The notes under the pieces are model-generated. The model ran no database searches. It saw only the letters and a program-made list of their open reading frames with translations, and was not told the origin of the DNA. DNA of 64,000 nucleotides from Oegoconia quadripuncta (taxonomy: Eukaryota; Arthropoda; Insecta; Lepidoptera; Autostichidae), in assembly GCA_949316235.1 (NCBI GenBank), contig OX438750.1, positions 17,858,865 to 17,922,864 on the forward strand, given 5' to 3'. The translations under genes and the position numbers were made by a program. Below, piece after piece: positions 1-11,300 of this stretch. How positions within the stretch are numbered: position 1 is the stretch's first letter; every line of letters begins with the position of its first letter.

Positions 1-50
1 TCTTCTGACAAAGTGAGTAGTTCCCGCGGGATAATAAACAAATTAAAAAT
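1..50 (+). mobile_element. Helitron-like repeat, 3' fragment
   Basis: The first bases match the 3' half of the Helitron-like repeat seen complete at 31932-32146, including the words GTGAGTAGTTCCCGCGGG and ATAAACAAATTAAA. The copy decays before any CTAG terminus. It is cut by the window edge, so its true length is unknown. Confidence 0.5.
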
Positions 51-329
51 ATTGCTGTGTTTAAAATGTAAAAATCCATAAATTGTCATCTAAAAATTCT
101 TAAATTGTACAATAGCATTTATTTACATATGTCAAATAGTTTCATTTAATAATATAATTATCATGCGGAAGACAGTCTTTCAGCAAAGCGAAATATGACT
201 TGGTTATTTTTCCATGTCAAGAGTGTCTAGACGTTAGGTACTAACCAGCGACCTACAGCAGATACTTTATCTATTACTTGCAGATAATATGAGAACAAAT
301 CAGAACACCTATTGCTAATACTTTTTAGG

Positions 330-425
330 GATCCGTATCTCCAAAGATATAAACTGAAACCCTTATGGAATCACTTTGTTGTCCGTCTGTCTGTCTGTGA
401 ATAACAAAAACCTTGTGAAAAATAT
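330..425 (+). repeat. Dispersed repeat with GTCCGTCTGTCTG core
   Basis: This stretch (GGGATCCGTA ... CTTTGTTGTCCGTCTG) recurs in diverged form at about 6650-6715 and 12488-12570. Each copy has an (A)GGATTCCGTA-like start and a TCTGTCTGTC-like end. I take it as a short interspersed element or a LINE 3' fragment. It has no coding capacity. Confidence 0.5.
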
Positions 426-1107
426 TCCGTTTCTTTACGTTATTGGCTAGGTAATTTGTCAAAGTCGATTATGTAATTTTTAAGCCACGAATGCCACCAT
501 CGAACATCGATAAACAAGGACTGTTAAATGTATTATCTCTTCCTTTGCTGCGTCGTAGTCGCCTAAAACGCGAAAAAACCTTTATTACCTGTATTTGAAA
601 TTGCAGCCACGAACCTCTTTTCAAAGTGGAACTTCACCATTTAGCCTATAAGAATATCTATAGCCAATTATATTTTCATTTTAGCAGGGATAGAATTCTA
701 ATAAAATTATACAAAGATGATAAGGCAAAATAACAGGAAACCCTTATCTTTGTAAAGACCATGCTTTGTTTATGATTTTCTAATGATTCATTTCCATTGA
801 GTAATTCTGTGAAAGGTCAAGTTGTAACCGAGCAGCAGGTAGGTATAATTTTGGGATTAGTAAAAGCATTTGTGTCGTATTAGAAAGGTAAAGAATTAAT
901 AGTGAAACTAGACGGGTGAAATTTAATGATTAATTCGCGTACTTTCCTCGGTTTTTTTATTTATCTGATTGTGCTGTGTGGCTTCAAAACGAAAACAGAA
1001 TGGAACCAACCCGTCGTAAAACGCGAACTAAGGCACATAAAATATTTATTCTTTTGGCTCACCCTCTGTCACGTGTGCATTTCTGTATTTTTTTTTACAT
1101 TTCACCC

Positions 1108-1290
1108 AAAGCTTCCTGATCCCATACTAGGCAAAGCCTGTAACTATGGGTATCAGAAACTGATATACATACTTATATAGATAAAACACACATACACAGA
1201 ATAAACATCGATGTTCATCACACAACCTGGGTGGAAATCGAACCCACTACCTACGGCGCGGAAAGCAGGATCACTACTAATCAGGCAGTC
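1108..1290 (-). mobile_element. tRNA-derived SINE, family 2
   Basis: Read on the minus strand this is a diverged tRNA-like head (GTAGTGGGTTCGATTTCCACC B-box region near 1230-1255). A body with GTGATGAACATCG and the family tail follow, the tail ending in the TTTGCCTAGTATGGGATC region. Better copies of this family lie at 12899-13140, 30385-30605 and 60369-60615. Confidence 0.6.
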
Positions 1291-1414
1291 AATTTTTAAA
1301 GGTACTTTCAAGTTTTAACATATTATTACTTGTAATTTATGTATGTTTGTGATGAGATCTAAGGATGGAAAGCCTGGATCACTTCATTAGACGCACTGGA
1401 TCAATTCGCAATAT

Positions 1415-1463
1415 CTGCGAGCGGATGTAGGCGGAACCGATTTCCGCCTACATCCGCTCGCAG
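1415..1463. repeat. Perfect 22-bp stem, 5-nt loop hairpin
   Basis: Bases 1415-1436 are the exact reverse complement of 1442-1463 (outer end CTGCGAGCGGATG), with a five-base loop. It is GC-rich in an AT-rich setting and lies 50 bp before an (ATAA)n run. No element ends could be fixed around it. Confidence 0.85.
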
Positions 1464-1669
1464 GCTCCCATCTTACCTATAAATAAATAAATAATAATAA
1501 ATAAATATCCTTAGACATGCACACAATGCCATCTAAGCAACTATAGGCGCTTGCTACCTTAATTTTGTTACAGACTGTACAAGGGCAAATTTAACAAAGG
1601 GCAAGCTAATCTCTACGAAAGATCTCTTCAAACCTTTGATAGCAAAAAATAACTAAACAATTAAGACGT

Positions 1670-1730
1670 TAGAGACAGGGTATCTTATCTGTTGTGCAAT
1701 GAAGTGTATTTGTTGTTGTTGTTGTATATA
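1670..1730 (+). repeat. LINE 3' tail fragment with (GTT)n tail
   Basis: The motif CTGTTGTGCAATGAAGTGTATTTG followed by a simple repeat is the 3' end of a LINE family. The same GCAATAAAGTGTATTTG motif occurs at 2595-2625, 48195-48225, 58235-58275 and 61360-61375, each followed by a short T/G/A microsatellite-like tail. Confidence 0.5.
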
Positions 1731-1744
1731 TTTACCTACTACTC

Positions 1745-1842
1745 AGAATATTCATCATAAAACATATGCCCCGAGCGGGATTCGAACCCGCGACCTTTTG
1801 GTATAGTGGTCAGAGTTTCTAACCACTACGTCGTCCTGTATA
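1745..1842 (-). mobile_element. tRNA-derived SINE, family 1, truncated head
   Basis: On the minus strand the sequence gives a tRNA-like head with GTGGTTAGAAACTCTG, CCAAAAGGTCGCGGGTTCGA and a B box of GGTTCGAATCCCGCTCGG. It stops just after the head. Longer copies are at 11922-12200, 13945-14200 and 23398-23660. Confidence 0.75.
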
Positions 1843-1936
1843 TGTACCTGTATAAATATGACCTAATTTGTCTCAACAGATAGCGGATGCAGCTCCTAGA
1901 AACAGACCATTGTCACTCGCGAGAAGAAGACCTCGA

Positions 1937-1995
1937 CCATGTTTGGGACTATGATTGGTGTAAGTGTTCGAACATTTTTATTATTTTTTCCCAAA
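1937..1995 (+). mobile_element. SINE family 2, 3' tail only
   Basis: TTTGGGACTATGATTGGTGTAAGTG is the conserved tail of the family 2 SINE, followed by a T-rich (TTTATTATT) end. It supplies a splice-donor-like GGTGTAAGTG that mimics an exon end. Confidence 0.6.
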
Positions 1996-2539
1996 CGCTA
2001 ATGTTTGAGATATCTACCCACCCCATTGGGAATAAAGGTCGTTACGTTATGTACGTACGTATGTACGTAAGTACAGTCACAGTTCCAATTCAAACGATTT
2101 AAAAGTACAATCGGCATCATAGTCATTTCTATTTAATTTTTTTATTTTGGAAGCTTACAGTACATTATAAAACATCATAGTAAAGTAACTATAGATAGAT
2201 CATAGACCATATTATTGCACAGATAACATGCCTTCAACTTATACCAGCCGCAGTTCTTTAAAATGACCCTCTTGTCTAGACTATCATTTTAGAGAACTAG
2301 ATGTCGAGTCAAGTTTTTTTGCGCAGCTTACCTCTGAATCTGCTGTAAGATCGCAAATGTACCAGTCCTTGGCCGGTGGAAACGGTGCGGATTCGGACGC
2401 GAGCCGCGCGAACAAATTAATAGAATCGACACCCTGCGATACCTAGCATAGTATCATTGATCATGCAATAGATAGACCTATGAGTAATTATAGAGTCGAC
2501 TTGTATTGTGAAATTATAATTAGGTACCTATATCGAGTT

Positions 2540-2612
2540 TGTAGGTCTTTACCTATTAACTATTCTTACCACTTTTCTGAAACTGTATTTTCTTTTCTGT
2601 TGTGCAATAATA
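2540..2612 (+). mobile_element. LINE 3' end fragment
   Basis: TTCTTACCACTTTTCTGAAACTGTATTTTC then TGTTGTGCAATAA closely matches 58200-58250, which is the longer copy of the same LINE 3' end. It abuts the Helitron-like repeat directly downstream. Confidence 0.55.
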
Positions 2613-2851
2613 GTTATTTGTATTATTATAAATGCGAACGTTTGGATGTTTGTTTATTTGCTTGTTTGTGTGTTTGCTGCTGAACGGATTTGGATGAAAT
2701 TTGGTATATAGGTAGAATATACGGATATAATGGATTAAGACATAGAGGATTTTTATCCCGATAAAGTGAAGTAGTTCTTGTGGGATAAACAAATTAAACA
2801 TATCCGCGATAAAGCTATTCCATGCGGGCGATGCCGCGGGCGGAAAGCTAG
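2613..2851 (+). mobile_element. Helitron-like repeat
   Basis: The copy carries the family landmarks in order: TATTATAAATGCGAA, GTTTGGATGTTTGTTT, GATTTGGATGAAATTTGG, TTTTATCCCGATAAAGTG, AGTAGTTCTTGTGGG, CCGCGGGCGGAAAG and a terminal CTAG followed by T. A CTAG end and an A/T insertion point fit non-autonomous Helitrons of Lepidoptera. No Rep/helicase coding is present. Confidence 0.65.
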
Positions 2852-3289
2852 TTGTCTATAAAATAAAATCTTTTTAATTTAAAACTTTCAATGAAATTAA
2901 GAAAAATCGGAATACTTCGAGTTACTTTACCCAATGTATATTATTAAAATACAATAAAAGCCTAAAAACTCACAGCGGACCAGGCTTCCGACACATCCAG
3001 GGAGTAAAGACTTAATTCATCGCGGAGTTAATAGGTGACTTTTCTACCAATAATTCATGTATTTTAACCCCCGACGAAAATTGACGGGTGTTATGTGTTT
3101 GATGGTGTTGTGTGTCCAGTCTTTGTCCGGACTTATCCCAGTATTGCATGGAACGATTTGAGTGCGGTTTTTATATGAAAAAAGAGGAGACTTAAAGCAC
3201 CTGACTCTCAGGTGTCCTCTAGTCTGCCACAAAATAGTGGAAATGTGTGAGACTGCTGATATACTTATTGGTACACCAAGATAGGTACT

Positions 3290-3345
3290 CGTAATAATAA
3301 ATATTTTGGACACTTACACCAATTATCTAGTCCCAATTGGATGCA
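3290..3345 (-). mobile_element. SINE family 2, 3' tail only
   Basis: The minus strand reads the tail motif GGGACTAGATAATTGGTGTAAG followed by T-rich sequence. Only the tail is present. Confidence 0.5.
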
Positions 3346-4384
3346 AGATAATGGATGTATGTTTATAAATTAAATATCTTGTTTGTACTATAATGGCCGT
3401 TAAAGTAATTTGGGTAACGAGTAACGTACTACTAGATGGTTTGGGTTTTCTTCTACGAGGACCAGGTTGTCAGCGAACGTAAAGTAGTTTAATTCTATTC
3501 TCATTGAAGTTCGGTATGGTTCAAGGTATGGTTCGGTGGTACGGTAGGATTGTTTGGTTGATTGAGTAGAATAGGAGCGCCTAACTCAATTGCTTTGGGA
3601 ATTGCTATCGTCTATGACGTCATGTGTCATACATATTGTAACACAATGACCAAGATAGACAATGCATTGCTATGGCTATTGCTATAGTTTTGAGTTAGGC
3701 GGTAGAGCCCCAGCCCGTCTTTTCCAGTGGATGTCGTAAAAGGCGACTAACAATCGTGACATGGATGGATCAGTGATGGGCAGCAGCATGATGGACCGGA
3801 GCTCCCGGAAAAATCTGTGATCGTCAACCCTTCGGCCCAGTGTGGCGATTAGGGCAAATTCTCCCATGGAAAACGATGCAAATCGGTCCATGGGACAGGC
3901 TTACGTCCAGTAGCGCAATTTTATGGTTATTGATGTGGTACCTACGGTAACGTCCATGGAAACGAAATGTAAAACCAAAACTAGATTTATTATTTTACAA
4001 TAGATGACATCATCGTCAGCCTTACACGTCTCCACTGTTGGGGCAAAGCCTCCTCTCACTGGGCGAGGGTATGGGCCATAATCCACCACGCGAACCTGTG
4101 TCGGACTTGTGGGCCACCTGACTGTCAGTGTTTTAAGCCGCCCTTGTAGCCCACCGACTGTTCAATAGTAACCAACACTGGACCGACAATTTACCTTGCC
4201 ATCCGAAGCACGGAAACACTCGTATTAAAATGCCGCTAGTTGTCACCCATCCAAGAACTGACTGCGCCAGACATGCTTACTCCCTAACGTAACTTGCTAA
4301 TCGAAAACGAATAGCTAATACGACTGCCATGATTGCCTAGAATAGAGGACATATTAGGAGATATTAACAAAAAAATACCAAAAA
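3346..4384. other. Intergenic, old repeat fragments
   Basis: No gene is supported here. 3690-3900 has the flavour of a worn LINE/RTE-type repeat (CGTCTTTTCCAGTGGATGTCGTAAAAGGCGAC); a related piece lies at 11500-11580. 4015-4320 is a repeat shared with 17985-18140: CAGCCTTACACGTCTCCACTG, CCTCCTCTCACTGG and TTTAAGCCGCCCTTGTA recur in the same order. The short ORFs are interrupted and unlike known proteins. Confidence 0.5.
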
Positions 4385-4640
4385 GAAAAAGTGCCCTAAA
4401 ACATAGGTAGGTACGTTGACGTCATAATAGTAGAACAACAGTAGAACCATCTTATCTAAATCTGCCGCCAAACAGCAATGTTAATAGCATTGTTGTGTTC
4501 CGGTTGTCAGAGATAAGATAGCCAGTCCCCCGAATAAGATGGGGTTTCCGGGTCAGTACGCTACCACCTTCGGCCTCATTTTCACTTAACATCAGGCGTG
4601 TTTGAGGTCAAGTGCAAACCCGTTGTGGATAAAAAAAAAC
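4385..4640 (+). mobile_element. SINE family 3, 5'-truncated
   Basis: The sequence (ATCTGCCGCCAAACAGCAATG, TGTGTTCCGGTTGTCAGAGA, GGGTTTCCGGGTCAGTACGC, GATCAAGTGC-like, then A-rich) matches the complete family 3 copy on the minus strand at 62565-62905. The tRNA-like head is missing here. Confidence 0.65.
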
Positions 4641-4654
4641 CATTAGTAATTTTT

Positions 4655-4880
4655 TACCCGACAGCCCCAAAAAGGGGGGTTATGATTTTCGAGTGTATCT
4701 ATGTATGTACCTATGTAATTTCTATGTTAGCTGCTGTAACCTAAACGGCTCGACCGACTTTGAAGTGCAAGGTGTCGTTCGATTCGTCTTGATCGCTAGA
4801 GTGTCATAGGATACATTTTATGGTAAAAAATCCAACATGGCACCCGCAAAATACAAAATATGCTGTCGGGTTTTTAAATA
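4655..4880 (+). repeat. Dispersed repeat 'TTTACCCGACAGCCCC'
   Basis: Recurs nearly complete at 9793-10020 and 58634-58815, and partially at 33895-33990 and 54850-54940. Shared landmarks are TTTACCCGACTG, TTTCGAGTGTATGTA, GTTACCTCCTGTAACCTAAAC, GAAGTGCAAGG, CGTTAGATTCGTCTCG, TCCAACATGGCGCCCG and CTGTCGGGTTTTT. It is non-coding; its class is not clear. Confidence 0.6.
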
Positions 4881-5249
4881 CTTCCTCTTCAATTTAAGAG
4901 CTATGCTCTTGTCGGTGGAGTAACGACTATGTCTCTAAATACTTAAGTAGTTATTAATACTTTGATTTATTATTATTTTGCGACTGTGAAATTACTTCTA
5001 ACAAGAAGTCTTCCTGACGCTTTGAAGAGCCCGTGTCGGTATTTTTCAATGCGTCCTACCGTAGATAAGCGATGCTATTGCTACCTAATTACCTAATTTT
5101 GGTTGTTGATAAGGAACAATGGACCCCTATTGTTCAGTAATACAACCTGTGAAAGGTTTAATATTTTTATGCATAAATATTTTTTTATATCTGAAGATAA
5201 TTAGCGTGGTGTTTTTGAATAGGGTGGAGAGGGGGTGTAGTATTGTGTG

Positions 5250-5255
5250 TATAAA
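5250..5255 (+). promoter_or_regulatory. TATA-like box of gene A
   Basis: TATAAA lies about 120 bp before the proposed gene A start codon. A TCATT initiator-like word lies about 33 bp downstream, at 5287-5292. This spacing suits an insect TATA promoter. No transcript data support it. Confidence 0.35.
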
Positions 5256-5369
5256 TGAAGGGTGAGCTCAAAATTAGAAATAGTTATCATTAACTGCTGT
5301 GAAGTGCTGTTCGTTACAGAGACTCTTTATTTTCGAAGGTTACTGTGTGTTACGAGTGAGATTAAGGAT

Positions 5370-8300
5370 ATGCCTTCTTTACCGGTAAGTGATTTTAAAT
5401 ATTTACTATACAGGATGAATTTAAATGCGTGTAATTCCCATTAACTGGTGACACAACTCTTGATTACGAACATGTTACCCCAAGATACCATAGTCGATTT
5501 CGATCAAAAAATTTTCGATATTCATACAGATTAGTTAGACCATTGTGAAACCACCTTTAGTATGGAGATCCAACAATTTTCGGCTGCTGACTCCACCCCT
5601 GATTATGAACAACTTTCCACTAGGAACCATAGCCGAATTCAGCCGAAAATTGTTGGACCGGCATACTAAGGGCCGTCTTAATAAATGGTACTTGAGAATG
5701 AGATCTTCTCAATCTCTCAAAGAGTCTTAGTCTCAATACTATTTTTTTAATTGTTTTAATATGCGGCATATCAATCATCAACTTAAGGTCATCTCAATCT
5801 TGAGAACGGTTTATTAATACGGCCCTTATAGTGATTTCAAAATGGTTTAGTTTGTATGGTTAATCGAAAATTTTTAGTTTCTGGTTATTCTAGTTTAGAA
5901 ACCGAGTGGAAAGTTGTTCCTAGAATGGAGTCACCAGTAAACAGGAATTACACGAATTAAATATCACCCTGTATATCTACCTTAATTAATTGCTTATTAT
6001 TGTGAAAATAATATTTTGTATATGCTAGGTAGGTACAAGCGCCCTTGTCGAATCAGTTTAAATAACTTACCGCGGAGTTTATTCTTAAAGTAGCATGTAA
6101 CATTCATTAGTGATATTTTTTTGTTAAGGGTGTAAAAAATTTATTAATTTCAGCTAGGTTACATTTTTACATTACAGTAATGAAAAATGTTATACTTATC
6201 AAATATATTTTATTAAATTAGTAGTAGTGAAATAAATGATGATTTAATTTCATAATTCAATTTCACAAAATACAATTGAAAATGTCCATACATTTGACAT
6301 ACTTGAAATTTTTGTAGAAATCGTTTCTTTTATATGTATGTAGGTATTTAGCATAATTTGAAATTTTATATTTAAGTTAGTAGCATATTTTTTTATCGAG
6401 CTTTTACCATTTGCTCGAAATATTTCTTTATTTATTTATTTCTTTCTTTATTATTTGCGGGAGATGTCTTGGTTTTTTAAGAGCGTTATATATTTTCAAA
6501 GAGAATATAATAAATTTATTTATTTACTACTTACTCAAACCGTAAAATGTTAATAAGCATTTAGTCAATTACTCGTAATGGTTACATGTCTACATGGTTA
6601 GTTAATTAGATAGTTACATCCAGTGAATTTTTATCATTAATTATTTTTTAGGAATCCGTAGTCAACAAGGAACCCATAAGGATTCCTCTGGTGCCATGTC
6701 TGTCTGTCTGTCCGAGGCTAAGCTCAGAGGCTCTTAGTACTAGAAATCTGTAATTTGGCACGGTTATACATATTAATCACGCCGACAAACTGGTAAAATA
6801 ATATCTTGAAAAATATTTATTTTAAGACACCGCTCTCCACTTAAAGTGGGGTTGAATTTTCTTTTATTTTAGTACCCCCTTCGTGTGGGGTGTTGTTGGA
6901 TAGATCGTTCAAAAAAATATTAGACGTTATCCTATACAGTTTTTCGATTTAAAAAATATTAAGCTTTAAAGTGCAAGTTTTGTCGTCCCCGCCCCCCTTT
7001 TATAGTTAAAACGTACAACGTGAAAAAAGTCAATTCAAGGTCGTAGTATTATAATGAAGTATGTCTGAGTGGGTAATCTGTCTGTGGCATTGTAGCGCCA
7101 AAACAGCTGAACCGATTTGATAACGATGGTTCTTAGCCATGTTTGAACGAAATTGATGTTAACTATTTCGAAAATGGTTCACTGCCGACCACGTACCGGT
7201 GCGTTGAAGTGGGTTCACGGGATATGCCGACCACGCACGGGCGGATTTTTGACTTTTTTTACAGTTTTTGTTTTTTTTGTTATCTGTATTCGTTTAGTTT
7301 CTGTTGACCATTCAAAAGGGCTAATTTACACAAAAAAATAATAATTCGGCAATGCCCCAAGACCCAGTCCTCGCGATTCAGCAGTGAACCTCTTAACACA
7401 GTTTGTTTATTTGGATGATATAAATTTAAATGATTATCCGTACAGTCTAAAATGATAATCGGCGCGGAAATGAATGCAGCCTTGGCTCTCCTGGAGCTTC
7501 AGAGTGGTGGCGAATCGTGCGTCGCCCATCAATCCCACGACGACACTCGTGGATATGAAGCCGGCGAATGTAAGTTACATTATGAATTTGTTAACTCGGG
7601 GGTTTTCAAAATTTTCTATTTTTTTAATCTAATCTAACTAATATTATAAATGTGAAAGTTTGGATGTTTGTTTGTTTATTTTTTTGTTTGTTGCTTAATC
7701 ACAGCGAAACGAATGAACGGATGTGGATGAAATTTGGTATACAGGGTGAATTGTTCAAGTGGACGTGGATAGCCAAATCCGAAACTATTGAGGAATAGCG
7801 AAAAGTACTCAATTTTTGAAAAATCAATATCCGAACCCGTACATTTTGATAAAAGAAAAACACAATTATTACCTACACCAATCGATAGTGTCGCTAATAA
7901 GGAAAGTTCTAATTTCAAATTTTTATTTTCTCTTCGCGGTTAAAAGCCACAATAAAAAAAAATGCATTCGAAATTATAGCTTGAAGCGAACTGGCGCCCT
8001 CGCCTTCCTGCGCTTTTGAATAGTGAGGTTGCGTCTTTGTTTTTGGTTCACATGGTTGTATTAACTATATATGATTCCTTTCTATTCCGCTTTTTTTTTA
8101 ATATTATTTACCAGTATGTCATTACTTCCCAGAATTTGTTCCTTATTAGCGACACTATCGAATAGTGTCGCTATCGAATAGTAATAATACAGTGTATTTT
8201 TTTTAATTCAACGGGTTCGCTTCCTGTCTAGGAATATTAATTTATCAAAAATTCAAATTGTTGAATTGCATTAGCAGTTTTATTTTTCATCAAAATCGAG

Positions 8301-11300
8301 CCCGAGACTCCTTTGACTACTTTTTGTTATTCCTCATAGTTTCGGATTTAGCTTTAGATTTAGATCCACGTCCACTTGAAAAATCCACTTGTATATGTAG
8401 AACATACTTTGAATTAAAACATAGGACATTTTTTATCCCGATAGAGTGAGTAGTTCCCGAGAGATAAACAAACTAAACATATCAACGATAACGGTATTCC
8501 ACACAGGCGAAGCCGCGGGCGGATAGCTAGCAGTTACATACCGGATGAGTTTTTTTACCGTAAGGAAAAAAATAGGGCATATTAGGTAAGTGAAATAGAA
8601 GTTATTGAAGTATAGGTAGTTTATTTTTTCAAAACCATCATCGACGCACCCGCCGCGCCGCCGCCGTCCGGAAATTTATTTGGAACTCATATTTTCTCAA
8701 TTTTTTTTTTTTAATTTATTTAATTTAATGATCTAATTATGTTGAATAGGCTACACGACCTTCAAATGACAACACTTAATTCGATGTTGATTTGAAAAAA
8801 AAAAAAACTACCTATGCCAATAACTTCTATTTCACTTTCCTAACATGCCCTATTTTTTTTTCTTACGGTAAAACCTCATCCCGGTATAATTAATGTGTCA
8901 ACATGATTTAATTGTTCGCTATTGTATTGTCACAAAGTAGGTACGTAAACTTTATATTTTGTGTTATTTGTCCCATTTAGCAATGTTGACGTGTCCAAGT
9001 ACTCCAATAATTCCATTATATAAATAATGTATTGAGGAGAACGCACAGACCAACCACAGTGGTTGACCTCATCTTAATTTTTAAAGATAGATATTAAAAT
9101 ATTTTTTTTCATAATGCACTTAAGTAGAGAATCAAAATTCCTTTTGGTGTGCGTGTTTTGTTTGAATTGTAGATACCTATACAATACACATACATATCAT
9201 CATCTGATTTAAGAGCCATGCTCATGTCGGCGGAGATTTTTCCATATCTCTCTGCTTCCCGCGCCTTCCTCTTGACCTCCTGGACCCCTATTCTCGCACA
9301 CTCGACATTTGTCTATCGATAGACATTGGCATGTCTATCTCTTTCACACTTATATACGTGTGTAAAAGTGACAAACCTATTGATGTCGTTCGACATTGAA
9401 ATCTCGAGTATGTGAGAATCAGGCTCCTGGAGTAACCACGTATATAAGTGTGAAAGAGATAGACATGCCAATGTCTATCGATAGACAAATGTCGAGTGTG
9501 CGAGAATAGGGGCCCTGATACGACACGACGTTCAACTTCTCTTTTATCTGCTGAATGTAGCTTATTCTTACACATACACATACATAGCGTTACAAAAATT
9601 GGTAGTGATAATAACTTTCATGGTTCACCTTATCCGAAAAGTTTTTCAAGTTAAAAACACTATTTATTAATTCTCATCTCTATTCACAGATGATGCGAGT
9701 GCCATGTGGGACGGGTTGAATACATTAGAAATAGAAGCCGTGTTAGTCTTAACTCGACTAGCGTTTAAGGTAAGTCCAAGTCGATCTTCTTTTTACCCGA
9801 CTGCCCAAAGGAGGGTAATGTTTTTCGAGTGTATGTAATGTATGTATGTAGATTTCTATGTTACCTCTTGTAACCTAAACCGCTTGCGACTGATTTCGAA
9901 GTGCAAGGTATCGTTAGATTCGTCTCGATCCCTGGAGTGTCATAGTATACATTTTATGGTAAATAATCCAACATGGCGCCCGCGAAATGCAAAATATTCT
10001 GTCGGGTTTTTTGGTTTTTAAATGTTTGTTTGTAATTTCAGAAACGCATGGAGCCACGAGATATTAACAATGAAGAATCAGAACCTCCGACCAAAATCAA
10101 GGAAAACGGCGTCGTACTTCCTAAAATGGTACTTAAATCCCCGATATTATTTGCATTTGATTTCAATCACTTTCTTTTGGATTATGGTGTAACTTATTTT
10201 GTTCATTAATTCAGAATTCCACGGAGTGTCTGGATAGTGATAATGAAGGATCCGAATCCGACAGTGATTATGAACCTTCTAATGACAATCCAAGCACCAG
10301 CAAAGCTGTGCTGCGAGAGAAACAAATAGAGGAAGATATGGTAAATTATATTTTCTCCAAATACTCCACTTCATTAATTATGTTAATACGGTATTTATTT
10401 ATTTAAAAAAATATATTTTGATTATTTTCCAGACTCCACTGCTAGGCCTTGGTGTAGCAAAAGTCCCCACACGAGTGTGGCGATCAATTAACTGGTCTAA
10501 GTCAAGCGCGGCAATCAGGAAGTTACTAACAGCAGTATTTACGAGAGAGTAAGAAACTTACTTACTTATTTACTTTATTTACTTTTTTTTATGCACGACG
10601 GGTTCGTACTTGACCTCAATCACACCCGATGTTAAGTGAAGATGAAGTCGAAGGTGGAAGCGTACTGTCCCGGAAACCCCAACACATTTGGAAGACTGGC
10701 TATCTTATCTCTGACAACCGGAACACAACAATGCTATTAACATTGCTGCTTGGCGGCAGATTTAGATAAGATGGCGGTAGCTAGCCAGTGCATAAAAAAA
10801 AATTATAACTTGTCTGTACAGTCGGCAACACAATTAAGGTAGCAGGCTTAATTTCTATCATATTGTTTAGATGGTCTGGGTTGGATTTTGTTATATTTTC
10901 CTTTACATCTTGGTCAGTGTAAATCATGTGATAGATAAATTTGAGATAAACTTAACTAACATACTTAGATAACGTCATCCAAATCAGATTGTTAAATCAA
11001 TCTCGACCTCTATCCCAAATGGGATTTAGACGTTTCGAAGTTTGATGGAAATAGGTTTTGATGTTTCGAAGATATTTAGCCTGATATTAACGTTTCCATT
11101 TTATATTTAGGTTATTTTACCCTGGTTGGTATATATGGATTATTCCAGTTTTTCGGAGGATTTCTTAATTTTCAATTTAAATGACACTCTATTTGGGCAA
11201 AATGGTTGAATGGTTAAAACTCAGATAGGCTCGTTTACCTTGCAAATTTTAATACAATAACTATAAATTGTAATAAGTAATTTATCCAAATGAGGTATAC

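Noticed and set aside
1887..1960. Apparent internal exon with acceptor AACAG/ATAG and donor GGTGTAAGTG
   Set aside because: The donor half is the tail of a family 2 SINE and no flanking exons in phase were found.
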